64,000 nt of DNA. It comes from Rhodanobacter sp. C01 (GTDB taxonomy: Bacteria > Pseudomonadota > Gammaproteobacteria > Xanthomonadales > Rhodanobacteraceae). The first letter of the stretch is position 1, and the number at the start of each line of letters is the position of its first letter. Location: the NCBI RefSeq assembly GCF_002001045.1, contig NZ_MUNR01000006.1, positions 124,001 through 188,000 of the forward strand. Reading direction: 5' to 3'. Position numbers and translations under genes: made by a program. Under the pieces are notes generated by a model. The model made no database searches. It was not told where the DNA came from and was given only the letters and a program-made list of their open reading frames with translations. Positions 35,171 to 47,454 of the stretch are shown here, one piece after another.

Positions 35171-37006
35171 TCAAAGGTCAGGGGGTGCCAGTGTCGTGGC
35201 GCGCGCTGCCTGCAGGCTCAGCCATTGGGCGGCATCAAGTCGCAGAACCGGGTAGGCGCCGACATGCTGGGCGGCATACCACGGCGAATGGTCGAAGAAG
35301 AATTCGAGCCGTGCTCCGGAGTCAGCGGCGAAGGCGGGATCCTCGTGCAGTTTGCGCTCGAATTCGGCCTTGAGCGATGGATCCTTCTCCAGCATCTCGC
35401 GCGCCAGTTTTTCCAGCACGCGTGGCTCGGCGTATTCCTTGGCCTCGAAGATTGCGTCGAGATAGCCCCAGCGCAGCAGCGAGTCGGGTGCCTGCGGTTC
35501 GAGCAGGTTGATCGCCACGTTGGCGGTGCGCTGATCCAGCGGCACGATCACCGAGCCGGCTGGCAGCGTTACCTCACGTGGCACCGTATGCAGGGCGAAG
35601 TCGCGCAGCATCAGGTGTCCCTCGAACGACTTGCTGGCCCAGCTTGGATCATCGAGCTGATAACCCTCGGCGTGGATCGTCAGCGGATGATCGATGCGGC
35701 GGTATCGGATGCCGTGTGCATCGAGCTTGTCGATGATGGTCGTCCACTGCGCCGGCACCACGTACGCCGCCGGCGGGGTGATCGAGAGATCCGGCAGCAG
35801 GCCATTCCAGTTGTCGATGCTGTACGTCTTCGGCTGGCTTGGGTCGTACTGGATCCATTCGCTGTTGGAAATGTCGCTGTGGGTCAGGGTGAATGCATAG
35901 CCCTTCAGCTCGAACTTGGTCGATTGCGGATCCGGCTTGAAGGTCAGCGGCACGCGGGCTTGTGCATCGTGGGCGCGGGCAATGGTGTCGGCGTCGGCCT
36001 TCGCGGTGGTTGCAAGCAACGAGGCTGGATGCTGGTTGATCTGCTCCAGCATCAGCTCGACCAGGTCGTACACGGCGTGCACACGAACGGCGTACGGCTT
36101 GAGCATGTGCGTTTCGATCAACAGCGCAGGCCGGTTCTGCAGCGCGGCGTAGCCGGTGGAGAAACGCTGGCCGGAACCGAAGTTCTCGATGCCCTTGCGC
36201 GGGTCGCGACCGTCCTTGAACTCCAGATAGATTGAGGCCAGGTGGCCGCGCTTTTCATATGCAGGTATCGCATGGTTGACGATCATGTCGTGCTGCCATG
36301 CACTCACCGCCGGATCGAGCTTGTGCGGATCCTCGGTGTACCAGGTCAGGTCGTACTGGTAGTCGGCGCCGTCGGTGGTGTGCACGTCGATCAGGAAGTC
36401 CGGCAGCCAGTGTTGCCACAGCTTCAGCCACGCGAGCATTTCCGGCGCGTCGGCTTTGACGTAGTCGCGGTTGAGGTTGAGGTACTGCGACTGGCCGCGA
36501 AAGCCCATGCTGTCCGGGCCGTTCTGGTTGATGCGGTGGTACGGCGACGAATTCTCGTGGCCATCGACGCTGAACACCGGGATGTAGACCAGCACCAGAT
36601 GGTCGAGTACGTGCGGGTACTTGTGGGTGACCGCGATATCGCGCAACAGCATCAGCCCGGCGTCCTTGCCCTCGATCTCGCCGGGGTGGATACCGGCCTG
36701 CAGCAGCACGATCGGTTTGCCGGCCTTGCGCGCGGTGGCGGGATCGAACGTGCCGTCGTCACTGGCGATCACCACGGTCATCGGCCGACCTTCCGGCGTA
36801 GTGCCGAAGGTTTCCAGGCGAATCACGCCCGGTGCCGCCTGCTGTAGCCGTTTCAGATAGACCAGAGTATCGGCATAGCTCGGCGTGGTGCGGAAATGCG
36901 CGGCCTCGGCCGGCGTGATCCAGTCGGTGGCGTTCGAGCCGGTAGCGTGCACGACCATGGTGGCAACACCCAGAAGGGTAGCCAGCAAGACATGGCGCAG
37001 ACTCAT
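35171..37006 (-). CDS. Secreted M14-family zinc carboxypeptidase
   Basis: 611 aa. Signal peptide about 1-21 (VVHA). Zinc ligands H107 and E110 in GIHPGEIEGKD and H208 in FLIDVHTTDGADYQYD; the likely catalytic Glu is in LLIETHMLKPYAVRV. The C-terminal 230 residues form an extra domain without clear motif. The arrangement is that of the M14 proteins common in Xanthomonadales and Bacteroidetes. Its ATG overlaps the stop of the DUF502 gene (ATGA). It precedes the M13 gene on the same strand by 133 bp, so two extracytoplasmic peptidases may be expressed together. Confidence 0.92.
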   Translation of the reverse strand: MSLRHVLLATLLGVATMVVHATGSNATDWITPAEAAHFRTTPSYADTLVYLKRLQQAAPGVIRLETFGTTPEGRPMTVVIASDDGTFDPATARKAGKPIVLLQAGIHPGEIEGKDAGLMLLRDIAVTHKYPHVLDHLVLVYIPVFSVDGHENSSPYHRINQNGPDSMGFRGQSQYLNLNRDYVKADAPEMLAWLKLWQHWLPDFLIDVHTTDGADYQYDLTWYTEDPHKLDPAVSAWQHDMIVNHAIPAYEKRGHLASIYLEFKDGRDPRKGIENFGSGQRFSTGYAALQNRPALLIETHMLKPYAVRVHAVYDLVELMLEQINQHPASLLATTAKADADTIARAHDAQARVPLTFKPDPQSTKFELKGYAFTLTHSDISNSEWIQYDPSQPKTYSIDNWNGLLPDLSITPPAAYVVPAQWTTIIDKLDAHGIRYRRIDHPLTIHAEGYQLDDPSWASKSFEGHLMLRDFALHTVPREVTLPAGSVIVPLDQRTANVAINLLEPQAPDSLLRWGYLDAIFEAKEYAEPRVLEKLAREMLEKDPSLKAEFERKLHEDPAFAADSGARLEFFFDHSPWYAAQHVGAYPVLRLDAAQWLSLQAARATTLAPPDL

Positions 37007-37680
37007 GCGTGATCCTTGGGTTCGTCGTGTCGAAGTGTTGCGGGCGAGGCAGGCAACGTATCGGGCGCCACCGCGCCACCGGAAATGATGAAGGCCATGG
37101 CCTGGTCCATCGTCCAGTCAGTGGGGGTTAGCTCATCCAGTGGCACCACTTCGAGATAACCGCCGGTGGGGTTCGGCGTGGTCGGGATGAATACCGCCGC
37201 CATCTCGCGGCCGGTGCCCTCCTCGATCATCACCCGGGTGACGAAGCCGACCACTTTCATGCCGCGGCGCGGAAACTCGACCAGCACCACTCGCTGCACG
37301 CCGGAGGGCTTGTTCTGCAGCACAGCCATCAGTTTCTTGGTGCCACCGTAGATCGTCTGCACCACCGGGATGCGCGCCAGCAGGCCGTCGAATGCGTTGA
37401 TGAAACGTTGGCCGATCACCCGGTTGGCCAGCCAGCCGAGCAGGTACAGCGCGATCAGGGTGATCAGCAACGCGATGATGAAAGTCAGCCATTGCGTATT
37501 GAGCGTGTCGGCTACGCGCGGTGCGACCAGCGCCAGCGCATTGAGCAGGGCACTCACCAGTGGGGCGCCGATACTGGCCAGCAAGCCCAGCACGAACTTG
37601 AACACCAGCCAGGTCACCCATAGCGGGATGAAGGTGAGCAGGCCGGTCAGCAGATAGCGTTTGAGACGCAGGGGGCGCAT
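37003..37680 (-). CDS. DUF502-family inner-membrane protein
   Basis: 225 aa. Two N-terminal transmembrane segments (about 9-35 and 65-88) followed by a conserved cytoplasmic beta-rich part with IPVVQTIYGGTKKLMAVL, VEFPRRGMKVVGFVT, VFIPTTPNPTGGYLEVVP and DWTMDQAMAFIISGGAV, the DUF502 signature. Function unknown in bacteria; plant relatives (COV/LCV) affect vascular patterning. First gene of a two-gene overlap with the M14 peptidase. Confidence 0.9.
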   Translation of the reverse strand: MRPLRLKRYLLTGLLTFIPLWVTWLVFKFVLGLLASIGAPLVSALLNALALVAPRVADTLNTQWLTFIIALLITLIALYLLGWLANRVIGQRFINAFDGLLARIPVVQTIYGGTKKLMAVLQNKPSGVQRVVLVEFPRRGMKVVGFVTRVMIEEGTGREMAAVFIPTTPNPTGGYLEVVPLDELTPTDWTMDQAMAFIISGGAVAPDTLPASPATLRHDEPKDHA

Positions 37681-37848
37681 GGGCGGGTTTGGTCGGAGAA
37701 GGGAGTTCTCATTGTAGGGGACGATGATGGCCTGTCATGTTGCCGCTGCGATCCGCGCATGCCGGCGTTGATGGCATCGTCATTGCGCCACTGTGATTTT
37801 TTTCGCGTCCATGCGAATCATGGGTGGAACGGAGGGGAAACGACGTCC

Positions 37849-38376
37849 ATGACTGCCAGGCAACACCAGCAACGCTTCGAGTCGCTGCTGCACGAACATC
37901 GCAAGATCGTGTTCAAGGTGGCTGGCCTGTACAGCCGCAATGCGGCCGATCGCGACGATCTGGTGCAGGAGATCAGCACGCAGCTCTGGCGTTCATTCGG
38001 TGGCTATGACCCGGCACGGGCGAAGTTCTCCACTTGGACGTATCGCATTGCACTGAACGTGGCGATCTCGCAGGCACGGCGCGAGCGCTGGTCGGAGGCT
38101 GATCGTTTCGAGCCGCTGGAAGCACACCACCTGGAAACCGTCGGTGGGGGTGAGGGCATCGCCGAACAGGACGAACGGTTACAAGCACTGTACGCGTTCA
38201 TCGGCCAGCTCGATCCGCTCAATCGCGCGCTGATCCTGCTGTATCTGGAAGACCGCAGCTACACCGAGATGGCCGAGATCCTCGGCATCAGCGAAACCAA
38301 TGTGGCGACCAAGATCGGCCGCATCAAGCAGAAATTGCGCGGACAGATGACCGCGACGGCAAGCACTGGAGCATGA
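37849..38376 (+). CDS. ECF-type sigma factor
   Basis: 175 aa. Sigma region 2 with KVAGLYSRNAADRDDLVQEISTQ split by the usual D-DL-x-QE motif and FSTWTYRIALNVAISQARR; region 4 with RALILLYLEDRSYTEMAEIL and GISETNVATKIGRIKQKLRG. GGAGGGG lies 12 nt before the chosen ATG, and homology begins there. Short linker, no C-terminal extension. The following gene, a membrane protein, starts 2 bp after the stop and is the candidate partner. No typical zinc-finger anti-sigma factor is seen. Confidence 0.93.
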   Translation: MTARQHQQRFESLLHEHRKIVFKVAGLYSRNAADRDDLVQEISTQLWRSFGGYDPARAKFSTWTYRIALNVAISQARRERWSEADRFEPLEAHHLETVGGGEGIAEQDERLQALYAFIGQLDPLNRALILLYLEDRSYTEMAEILGISETNVATKIGRIKQKLRGQMTATASTGA

Positions 38377-38378
38377 CG

Positions 38379-39044
38379 ATGGAACTCGACGAGATGAAAT
38401 TTGCCTGGCAGGCGCTCGATCGCCGACTGGAGCAGCAGCACGCGCTGAATGTGCAGATTTTCCGCGACAGTCGTATGGACAGGATGCGCCGCGGACTGCG
38501 GTCGCTGGTGTGGGGGCAGGGAGCGCAGATCGCCTTGGGTATCGGTGTGATGCTGTGGGGCGTGGCGTTCTGGAGCACGCATACACATATATGGCAGGCG
38601 ATGGCCTGCGGCATCGCGGTGCAAGTATTCGGCATCCTGACGATCATCTTCTCGGTGCGAGTGCTGTCCCTGCTACAGGGCATCGACTATGCGGCGCCGG
38701 TGCTGGAGATCCAGCGGCGGCTGGCGACGCTGCGTGCATGGCGAGTCGGGGTGGAGGCGCCGGTGTTCGCCGTGCTGGGCAGCGTGGTCTGGATTCCGGT
38801 CATGCTCATGCTGATCCAGTACGACTGGGATCGAATGGGTTACGCCGACTGGTGGGGTCGAGCCCCCGGGCTGGTGCTGTGGATGGTGCTTTGCGGCTTC
38901 GTCTCGCTGGCCGTGGTCGGATTGGCATATGGCCTGATCCGCTGGGCGGGTCACCGGCGCTGGCTGGAGAACAACTTTGCCGGTCGCAGTGTGCAGAAAG
39001 CGGAATCTGTCCTGGCAGAGCTCAAGCGCTTCGAGAGCGAATGA
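38379..39044 (+). CDS. Hypothetical four-helix membrane protein paired with the ECF sigma factor
   Basis: 221 aa from ATG 38379 (MELDEMKFAWQALDRRL); an ATG two codons earlier overlaps the sigma stop but lacks a spaced ribosome site, whereas GGAG sits 7 nt before 38379. The charged N-terminal helix (about 1-40) is cytoplasmic, then predicted membrane helices at about 48-68, 74-96, 122-144 and 158-185, and a charged C-terminal tail. I do not recognise a characterised domain. Position right behind an ECF sigma gene suggests a membrane anti-sigma factor or regulator, with the N-terminal helix as the natural contact; this is inference only. Confidence 0.8.
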   Translation: MELDEMKFAWQALDRRLEQQHALNVQIFRDSRMDRMRRGLRSLVWGQGAQIALGIGVMLWGVAFWSTHTHIWQAMACGIAVQVFGILTIIFSVRVLSLLQGIDYAAPVLEIQRRLATLRAWRVGVEAPVFAVLGSVVWIPVMLMLIQYDWDRMGYADWWGRAPGLVLWMVLCGFVSLAVVGLAYGLIRWAGHRRWLENNFAGRSVQKAESVLAELKRFESE

Positions 39045-39050
39045 GCACGT

Positions 39051-39503
39051 TCAGCGCGCTTTCGGCTTCAGCCGCACGTAGAGCTGCTTGCGCACTATGG
39101 CGATGACCTTGCCGGAGGCGGTGGTCACCTCGGTCTCGAACCAGCGCAGCACTTTCTCGCCACCGGTTGCCGCGGTGCGCAGTTCGTCGACGACCGCCGG
39201 TTCCAGCCTGAAGTGCGCGTAGACATCCTCGTAGCCGGGTGCGACGAAGTCGATCGTGCCTGCCTTGTCCCACACGTAGTAGTCGGTGCCGAGCTGGTGC
39301 ATGGCCAGCAGCATCCAGAACGGGTCGACCATCGCGAACAGGTTGCCGCCGAACTGGCTCTTCACGTAATTGCGGTTCCACGGTCGCAGCCGCAGCACCA
39401 CCTTCGCCTCGGTGTAGTCATCACTGAGGGATTGCAGGCGAATGGAGTTGAAGAGGAATGGCGGCCACAGGTTGAGCAGGCGGCGGAAGGTGGCAGCGCG
39501 CAT
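39051..39503 (-). CDS. DUF4442 hot-dog-fold protein (thioesterase-like)
   Basis: 150 aa. Sequence LLNLWPPFLFNSIRLQSLSD near the start, LRLRPWNRNYVKSQFGGNLFA and YYVWDKAGTIDFVAPGYEDV match the DUF4442 family, related to PaaI/YiiD-type hot-dog thioesterases. The N-rich helix FGGNLFAMVDP occupies the usual active-site helix, but the catalytic Asp/Glu cannot be assigned with certainty. Convergent with the sigma-associated membrane protein gene, 6 bp apart. Confidence 0.85.
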   Translation of the reverse strand: MRAATFRRLLNLWPPFLFNSIRLQSLSDDYTEAKVVLRLRPWNRNYVKSQFGGNLFAMVDPFWMLLAMHQLGTDYYVWDKAGTIDFVAPGYEDVYAHFRLEPAVVDELRTAATGGEKVLRWFETEVTTASGKVIAIVRKQLYVRLKPKAR

Positions 39504-39603
39504 GGAAGCTCGTCAGTTCGGGGATGGACGACATCTTACCCGAACGTACGCTCAAGTATGGAATGCGCGGGTGCGCTCCTGCACAAGGGTACGCATCGGG
39601 TGG

Positions 39604-40473
39604 TCAGAACAGCAGCGATGCCATCCGGCGCCGATACCGTCCGACCAACTCGGCATTGTCGAGCGTGGCGAAGGCGGCGAGCAGACGCTTCTTCGCCTGG
39701 CCATCGTTCCAGTCGCGGGCTTTCTGCAAGATGAGCAGGAACTGCTCCAGACCGGTCTCGGCGTCGCCTTGCAGCAACAGATGCACGCCGAGCTGGTCGC
39801 GTGCCACCCAGTCGCCGGGGTCGGCCTGCACGCGCTGCTGCAGTTCGGCCAGCCCGGGGGAGTCTTTCAGCGCTTGGGCCAGTTCCAGTTCGCTGCGCAG
39901 GCGCACGGCGCGGGCATCGGTGGCAAGGTTGGCCGGCAAGGCTGCGAGTCCCGTTTCGGCGTCGGCGATCTGGCCGGCACGCATCAGCGCCAGCGCGAGG
40001 TCGAGCTTCAGTTCGGCCTTGTCCGGTTCGGCGATGATCGCCTGCTGCAGTCGGTGGACTGCCTGCTCCGGGGATTCCTGCACGACTTCATCGGCGGTTT
40101 CGGCACTCTCGGCGGCTTCCAGCGGTTGCACGTGACGCGCCAAGAATTCACGCAGTTGGCCCAGCGGCAACGCACCGGCGAAACCGTCAAGTACCTGGCC
40201 ATCCTTCACCAGCACCACGGTCGGTACGCTGCGGATGCCGAACATGCCGGCCAGCTCCTGCTGGGTGTCCACGTCGACCTTGCCCAGCCGGAACGCACCG
40301 TTGTATTCGGCGGCCAGCTTTTCCAGCATCGGCCCGAGCGTCTTGCATGGTTCGCACCAGGTGGCCCAGAAATCCACCAGTATCGGGGTGGTCAGCGAGG
40401 CCTGCAGGACGTCGGCTTCGAAAGTTTGCTGATCCACGTCGAAGACATGGGAAACGGCAGTGGCATCAGTCAC
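39604..40473 (-). CDS. ybbN: Thioredoxin-TPR protein (YbbN/CnoX-like)
   Basis: 289 aa, GTG start with TGGAGC 6 nt upstream. Thioredoxin domain 1-115 with active site WATWCEPCKTLGPM (C40, C43), cis-Pro region GIRSVPTVVLV, then TPR-like helices to the end (about 130-289). E. coli CnoX (YbbN) has the same layout and acts as a chaperone and holdase that hands clients to GroEL/DnaK. Here both active-site Cys are present but the usual WCGPC Gly is Glu, which should alter redox potential. No neighbours on the same strand nearby. Confidence 0.92.
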   Translation of the reverse strand: MTDATAVSHVFDVDQQTFEADVLQASLTTPILVDFWATWCEPCKTLGPMLEKLAAEYNGAFRLGKVDVDTQQELAGMFGIRSVPTVVLVKDGQVLDGFAGALPLGQLREFLARHVQPLEAAESAETADEVVQESPEQAVHRLQQAIIAEPDKAELKLDLALALMRAGQIADAETGLAALPANLATDARAVRLRSELELAQALKDSPGLAELQQRVQADPGDWVARDQLGVHLLLQGDAETGLEQFLLILQKARDWNDGQAKKRLLAAFATLDNAELVGRYRRRMASLLF

Positions 40474-40610
40474 GAAAAGCTCCAGCTCGGCATTGACGGT
40501 TCAGATCAGGGCATTCGGCAGCATATCAAGCGGTCGCACGCGGTTCAGCGGCTTCACTCCAGATTTGCGAGAATCCGCGGATCGTCACGCCGCAACAAGG
40601 CATCGAGCGC

Positions 40611-41228
40611 ATGGGCATGGCTGCACCGGAAAGTCTGCTGATCTGCGAACACTGCGACACGGTGTACCAGCGCCGTCCGCTCGTGCGTGGCGAAGTGGCG
40701 CGCTGCGCACGTTGCATGGCCGAGCTTGAACGGCACCAAGGGCTGAGCGTGAACGCGATGCTGGCGCTGGTACTGACGGCGATGATCGTATTCGTGCAAG
40801 CAAACATGTGGCCGATCGTGACGCTAGGCCTGAATGGCCAGTTCAGCGGTACCACGCTGTGGGGCATGATCATCACGATGTGGCAACAGCAGGCGCAGGT
40901 AGTCTCGGTGCTGGCCGCCTTCACGCTGTTCTTCTTCCCGCTGGTCAAGATGCTGACGCTGGGCTGGCTGCTGTGGTTTGGCCGCCAAGGGCGACGCGCG
41001 CCAGGTTTCGTGCCGCTGATGGTGGCGCTGCACCGGCTGGGGCCGTGGACGATGAGCGAGGTGTTCGTGCTTGGTGCGCTGGTGGCGATCGTCAAGGCGC
41101 ACAACTATTTCGATGTGGTGGCGGATCCGGGCATCTATGCGTATGCCGCGCTGACCCTGTTGATCACCATCTTCGCCGGCGTGGACCTGCGCCAGTTGTG
41201 GGATCACACAGCGGAACGCCCGGCATGA
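40611..41228 (+). CDS. pqiA: PqiA-family membrane protein, N-terminal half
   Basis: 205 aa. Zinc-ribbon C12-x2-C15 and C32-x2-C35 at the N-terminus, then four predicted membrane helices (about 48-68, 95-120, 140-160, 170-190) with the PqiA pattern GLSVNAMLALVLTAMIVF and FFPLVKMLTLGWLLWFG. E. coli PqiA is about twice this length and contains two such modules; here they are two genes. The stop overlaps the next ATG (ATGA). PqiA is the inner-membrane partner of the MCE protein PqiB in lipid transport across the envelope. Confidence 0.9.
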   Translation: MGMAAPESLLICEHCDTVYQRRPLVRGEVARCARCMAELERHQGLSVNAMLALVLTAMIVFVQANMWPIVTLGLNGQFSGTTLWGMIITMWQQQAQVVSVLAAFTLFFFPLVKMLTLGWLLWFGRQGRRAPGFVPLMVALHRLGPWTMSEVFVLGALVAIVKAHNYFDVVADPGIYAYAALTLLITIFAGVDLRQLWDHTAERPA

Positions 41229-41848
41229 ACAGCTTGCCCCGCGCCGCCGAACTTGGCCTGATCTCCTGCCACACATGTGGCCTGACATGCCGCGACACGG
41301 GCGGCGATGACATGGCCTGCCCACGCTGCGGTTCGGCACTGCACCGGCGCAAGCCCGACAGCTACATGCGCGCCTGGGCGCTGCTGATCGCCGGGTTCCT
41401 GTTGTACATCCCGGCCAACGTGCTGCCGATCATGCGCACTGCCAGCTTGAACGACATCGACGACAACACCATCATCAGCGGCGTGGTCGAGTTGTGGGTC
41501 AAGGGGTCGCCGGATCTGGCGGTCATCGTGTTCACCGCCAGCATCGTGGTGCCGATGCTGAAGTTCCTCTCGCTGAGCGTGCTGCTGGTGACCAGCCAGC
41601 GCGGCAGCGGCTGGGCACGGGTGCAGCGTGCCAAGATATATCGACTGGTCGAGTTCATCGGCTACTGGTCGATGCTCGACGTGTTTGTGGTGGCGTTGCT
41701 GACGGCCCTGGTGCGCTTCGGCCTGCTGAGCCTGGTGGAGCCGTTGCCCGGCGTGATTTTTTTCGGCCTGACCGTGGTGCTGACCATGCTGGCCTCGATG
41801 AGCTTCGACCCCCGGTTGATCTGGGATGGCAGGGATACTGATGACTGA
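41225..41848 (+). CDS. pqiA: PqiA-family membrane protein, C-terminal half
   Basis: 207 aa. Second PqiA module with its own zinc ribbon (C15-x2-C18, C32-x2-C35), YIPANVLPIMRTASL, the conserved TIISGVVELWVKG motif and VPMLKFLSLSVLLVTSQ, then IGYWSMLDVFVVALL. Four membrane helices. It overlaps the preceding module by 4 bp and the MCE gene by 8 bp, so the three are translationally coupled. The residues WSMLDVFV are a PqiA/YebS hallmark. Confidence 0.9.
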   Translation: MNSLPRAAELGLISCHTCGLTCRDTGGDDMACPRCGSALHRRKPDSYMRAWALLIAGFLLYIPANVLPIMRTASLNDIDDNTIISGVVELWVKGSPDLAVIVFTASIVVPMLKFLSLSVLLVTSQRGSGWARVQRAKIYRLVEFIGYWSMLDVFVVALLTALVRFGLLSLVEPLPGVIFFGLTVVLTMLASMSFDPRLIWDGRDTDD

Positions 41849-43526
41849 CGACAGCCGCATCGAAAATGATCGGCCGGACGACGATGCACTGCCGCAACCG
41901 GTGGTGAAGCGACGGCGCTTCAATGCCTCGCTGATCTGGCTGGTGCCGGCGCTGGCGGCGTTGGTGGGGCTGTCGCTGGTGATCAACAACTGGTTGCAGG
42001 CCGGCCCGCAGATCACCATCAGTTTCCAGAGCGCGGAGGGCCTGGACGCCGGCAAGACGCCGGTGAAGTACAAGAACGTGGTGATCGGCCGGGTGCACAA
42101 GATCCGGCTGAGTTCCGACCACAAGCGGGTGCTGGTCAGCGTGGCGCTGGAGAAGAGTGCCGCAAGCTTTGCCACCGAAGGCACGCGCTACTGGGTGGTG
42201 CGTCCACGCATCGGACTGGGCGGCGTGTCGGGCATCGACACCTTGTTGTCCGGTTCCTTCATCGGTGTTGACGCGAGCGATTCCTCGACGCCGCAGGACG
42301 AGTTCAAGGGGCTGGAGATCCCGCCCTCGGTGAACCACGGCGCGCCCGGGCGCAGCTTCGCCCTGCATGCGGACGACCTGGGCTCGCTCGACATCGGCTC
42401 GCCGGTCTATTACCGGCGCATCCAGGTCGGTCGGGTGGTTTCCTATGATCTGGACAAGGACGGCAAGGGCGTCTCGCTGGGCATTTTCGTGGATGGTCCG
42501 AACGACAAATTCGTCACCCGGTCCACCCGCTTCTGGAATGCCAGCGGGATCGACGTGTCGCTCGGCGCCGCTGGCCTGAAGGTCAACACGCAGTCGCTGG
42601 CCTCGGTGCTGGCCGGCGGCATTGCCTTTCTCGATCCGCGCGGGCCGCACGACACCACGCCGGCTCCCGAGCTGACCCAGTACCAGCTGTTTGACGACCA
42701 GGCCACGGCGATGGCGCCACCTGATGGCGAGCCGCATTACTTCCGCATGCGCTTCGAGCAGTCGGTGCGCGGGCTGGCGGTGGACGCGCCGGTGGAGTTC
42801 CTCGGTATCAACATCGGCAAGGTGGTGTCGGTCAATCTTGATTACGACGACAAGACTCAGCGCTTTCCGGTGGTGGTGGGTGCGGTGGTCTATCCGCAGC
42901 GCCTCGGCAATGCCTACGACAAGCTGGAGGCGTTGGCAAAGGCGCGCGGCGAGAGTCCGGACCTGTCGCAACTGCTCGGGCGGATGGTCGACCACGGCCT
43001 GCGTGCGCAGGCACGCACCGGCAACCTGTTGACCGGACAGCTGTATGTGGCGCTGGATTTCATTCCGCATACCCCGGCGGTGACGTTCGACCCGAACGCC
43101 AAACCGCTGATCATCCCTACCGTGCCGGGCAGCTTCGACAAATTGCAGGAGCAGATGGCCGACATCGTCGCCAAGCTCGACAAGATACCGTTCGACAGCA
43201 TCGGCCAGAACCTGGACAAGACCCTGGCTGGCCTCAATGCCACGCTGAAGCAGGTCAATGGCCAGACCTTGCCCGCATTCAAGGACACCTTGCAGGGCGT
43301 GCAGAAGACCATGGGTACGGCGAACGATGCGCTGTCCGGTGATTCGCCGCTGCAACAGAACCTTGGCGCCACGCTGGGACAGGTACAGCGCATGGCGCGT
43401 TCGCTGCGCGTGCTCACCGATTACCTCGGCGGCCATCCGGAAGCGCTGATCCGCGGACGACAGGCGGATCCGAAACCGGCCGCCGCTCCACCGGCAATAC
43501 AGCCGCAGCAAGGGAGCAAGCCATGA
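41841..43526 (+). CDS. pqiB: PqiB-like MCE-domain lipid transport protein
   Basis: 561 aa. Cytoplasmic N-terminus, one transmembrane helix (about 30-50), then three MCE domains: ITISFQSAEGLDAGKTPVKY (about 58-150), HADDLGSLDIGSPVYYR (about 170-250) and MRFEQSVRGLAVDAPVEFLG (about 300-400). A C-terminal amphipathic helical region (about 430-530) has LDKIPFDSIGQNLDKTLAGL and forms the needle in E. coli PqiB. Length matches the E. coli protein. The start at MTDDSR was chosen for AGGGAT upstream. It forms a hexameric periplasmic tunnel for phospholipids. Confidence 0.93.
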   Translation: MTDDSRIENDRPDDDALPQPVVKRRRFNASLIWLVPALAALVGLSLVINNWLQAGPQITISFQSAEGLDAGKTPVKYKNVVIGRVHKIRLSSDHKRVLVSVALEKSAASFATEGTRYWVVRPRIGLGGVSGIDTLLSGSFIGVDASDSSTPQDEFKGLEIPPSVNHGAPGRSFALHADDLGSLDIGSPVYYRRIQVGRVVSYDLDKDGKGVSLGIFVDGPNDKFVTRSTRFWNASGIDVSLGAAGLKVNTQSLASVLAGGIAFLDPRGPHDTTPAPELTQYQLFDDQATAMAPPDGEPHYFRMRFEQSVRGLAVDAPVEFLGINIGKVVSVNLDYDDKTQRFPVVVGAVVYPQRLGNAYDKLEALAKARGESPDLSQLLGRMVDHGLRAQARTGNLLTGQLYVALDFIPHTPAVTFDPNAKPLIIPTVPGSFDKLQEQMADIVAKLDKIPFDSIGQNLDKTLAGLNATLKQVNGQTLPAFKDTLQGVQKTMGTANDALSGDSPLQQNLGATLGQVQRMARSLRVLTDYLGGHPEALIRGRQADPKPAAAPPAIQPQQGSKP

Positions 43527-44143
43527 TCCGTAACGCAAAGCCGCTGTTCGGACTTGCCGCCTTGTTGCTGGCGGGATGTGCGTCGGCACCGCTGCATTAC
43601 TACACGCTTGTTTCACCGGTCGACGAGTCAGTCGGTGGGCTGACTGCGCCGTCCGCAACATTATCGCTGCCGTTCGAACTGTTGCCGGTCAGCGTGCCGG
43701 CGCAGGTCGACCAGCCGCAGTTGGTCGTGCGCGAAGGCGGGCAGGGCGTGGCCCTGCTCGGCAGCGAACGCTGGATCGCACCCCTCGGTGACGAGGTTCG
43801 CGGAGCGCTGTCCGCTGATCTCGCGCGTGAGCTGCACAGCCAGGATGTCAGCGGGCTGCCGGGCAACGACAAGCCCGTGCTGAGGATCAAGCTGGACATT
43901 CGCCGGTTCGATTCGGCGCCTGGCAGCTATGCGCTGATCGAGGGCGCCTGGAGCGTGCGACTGCTGCATGGTGACCATTCTGCCGTTCTGGCCTGCACCA
44001 GTCGCGCCAGTGAAAGTGTCGGCCCGGGCTATGACGCGCTGGTGCAGGGCCACCAGCGCGCGCTCGGCGAGTTGGCCGGGCAGATCGCCACGGCGGCGCG
44101 CTCACTCGGCAGCGGCCAGATTCCTGCCTGCCCGGCAGGGTGA
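43523..44143 (+). CDS. pqiC: PqiC-like outer-membrane lipoprotein (ABC-type transport auxiliary)
   Basis: 206 aa. The signal peptide with lipobox LLAGCASAPLHYYTLVSP is the PqiC/YmbA pattern. The fold continues with PVSVPAQVDQPQLVVREGG, SERWIAPLGDEVRGALSADL and a C-terminal helix. The ATG overlaps the pqiB stop; AGGGAG precedes it. It anchors the PqiB tunnel at the outer membrane. Last gene of the operon; a promoter for leuS follows. Confidence 0.92.
   Translation: MIRNAKPLFGLAALLLAGCASAPLHYYTLVSPVDESVGGLTAPSATLSLPFELLPVSVPAQVDQPQLVVREGGQGVALLGSERWIAPLGDEVRGALSADLARELHSQDVSGLPGNDKPVLRIKLDIRRFDSAPGSYALIEGAWSVRLLHGDHSAVLACTSRASESVGPGYDALVQGHQRALGELAGQIATAARSLGSGQIPACPAG

Positions 44144-47453
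<3,310 letters not shown>

Positions 47454-47454
<1 letters not shown>

Noticed and set aside
37827..37848. GGAAC followed by GTC just before the ECF sigma gene, resembling an autoregulated ECF promoter
   Set aside because: Spacing is only 14 bp and the elements overlap the ribosome-binding site and start codon.
41655..43661. Minus-strand open frame of 668 codons
   Set aside because: Antisense to pqiA/pqiB; composition is that of a complementary shadow.
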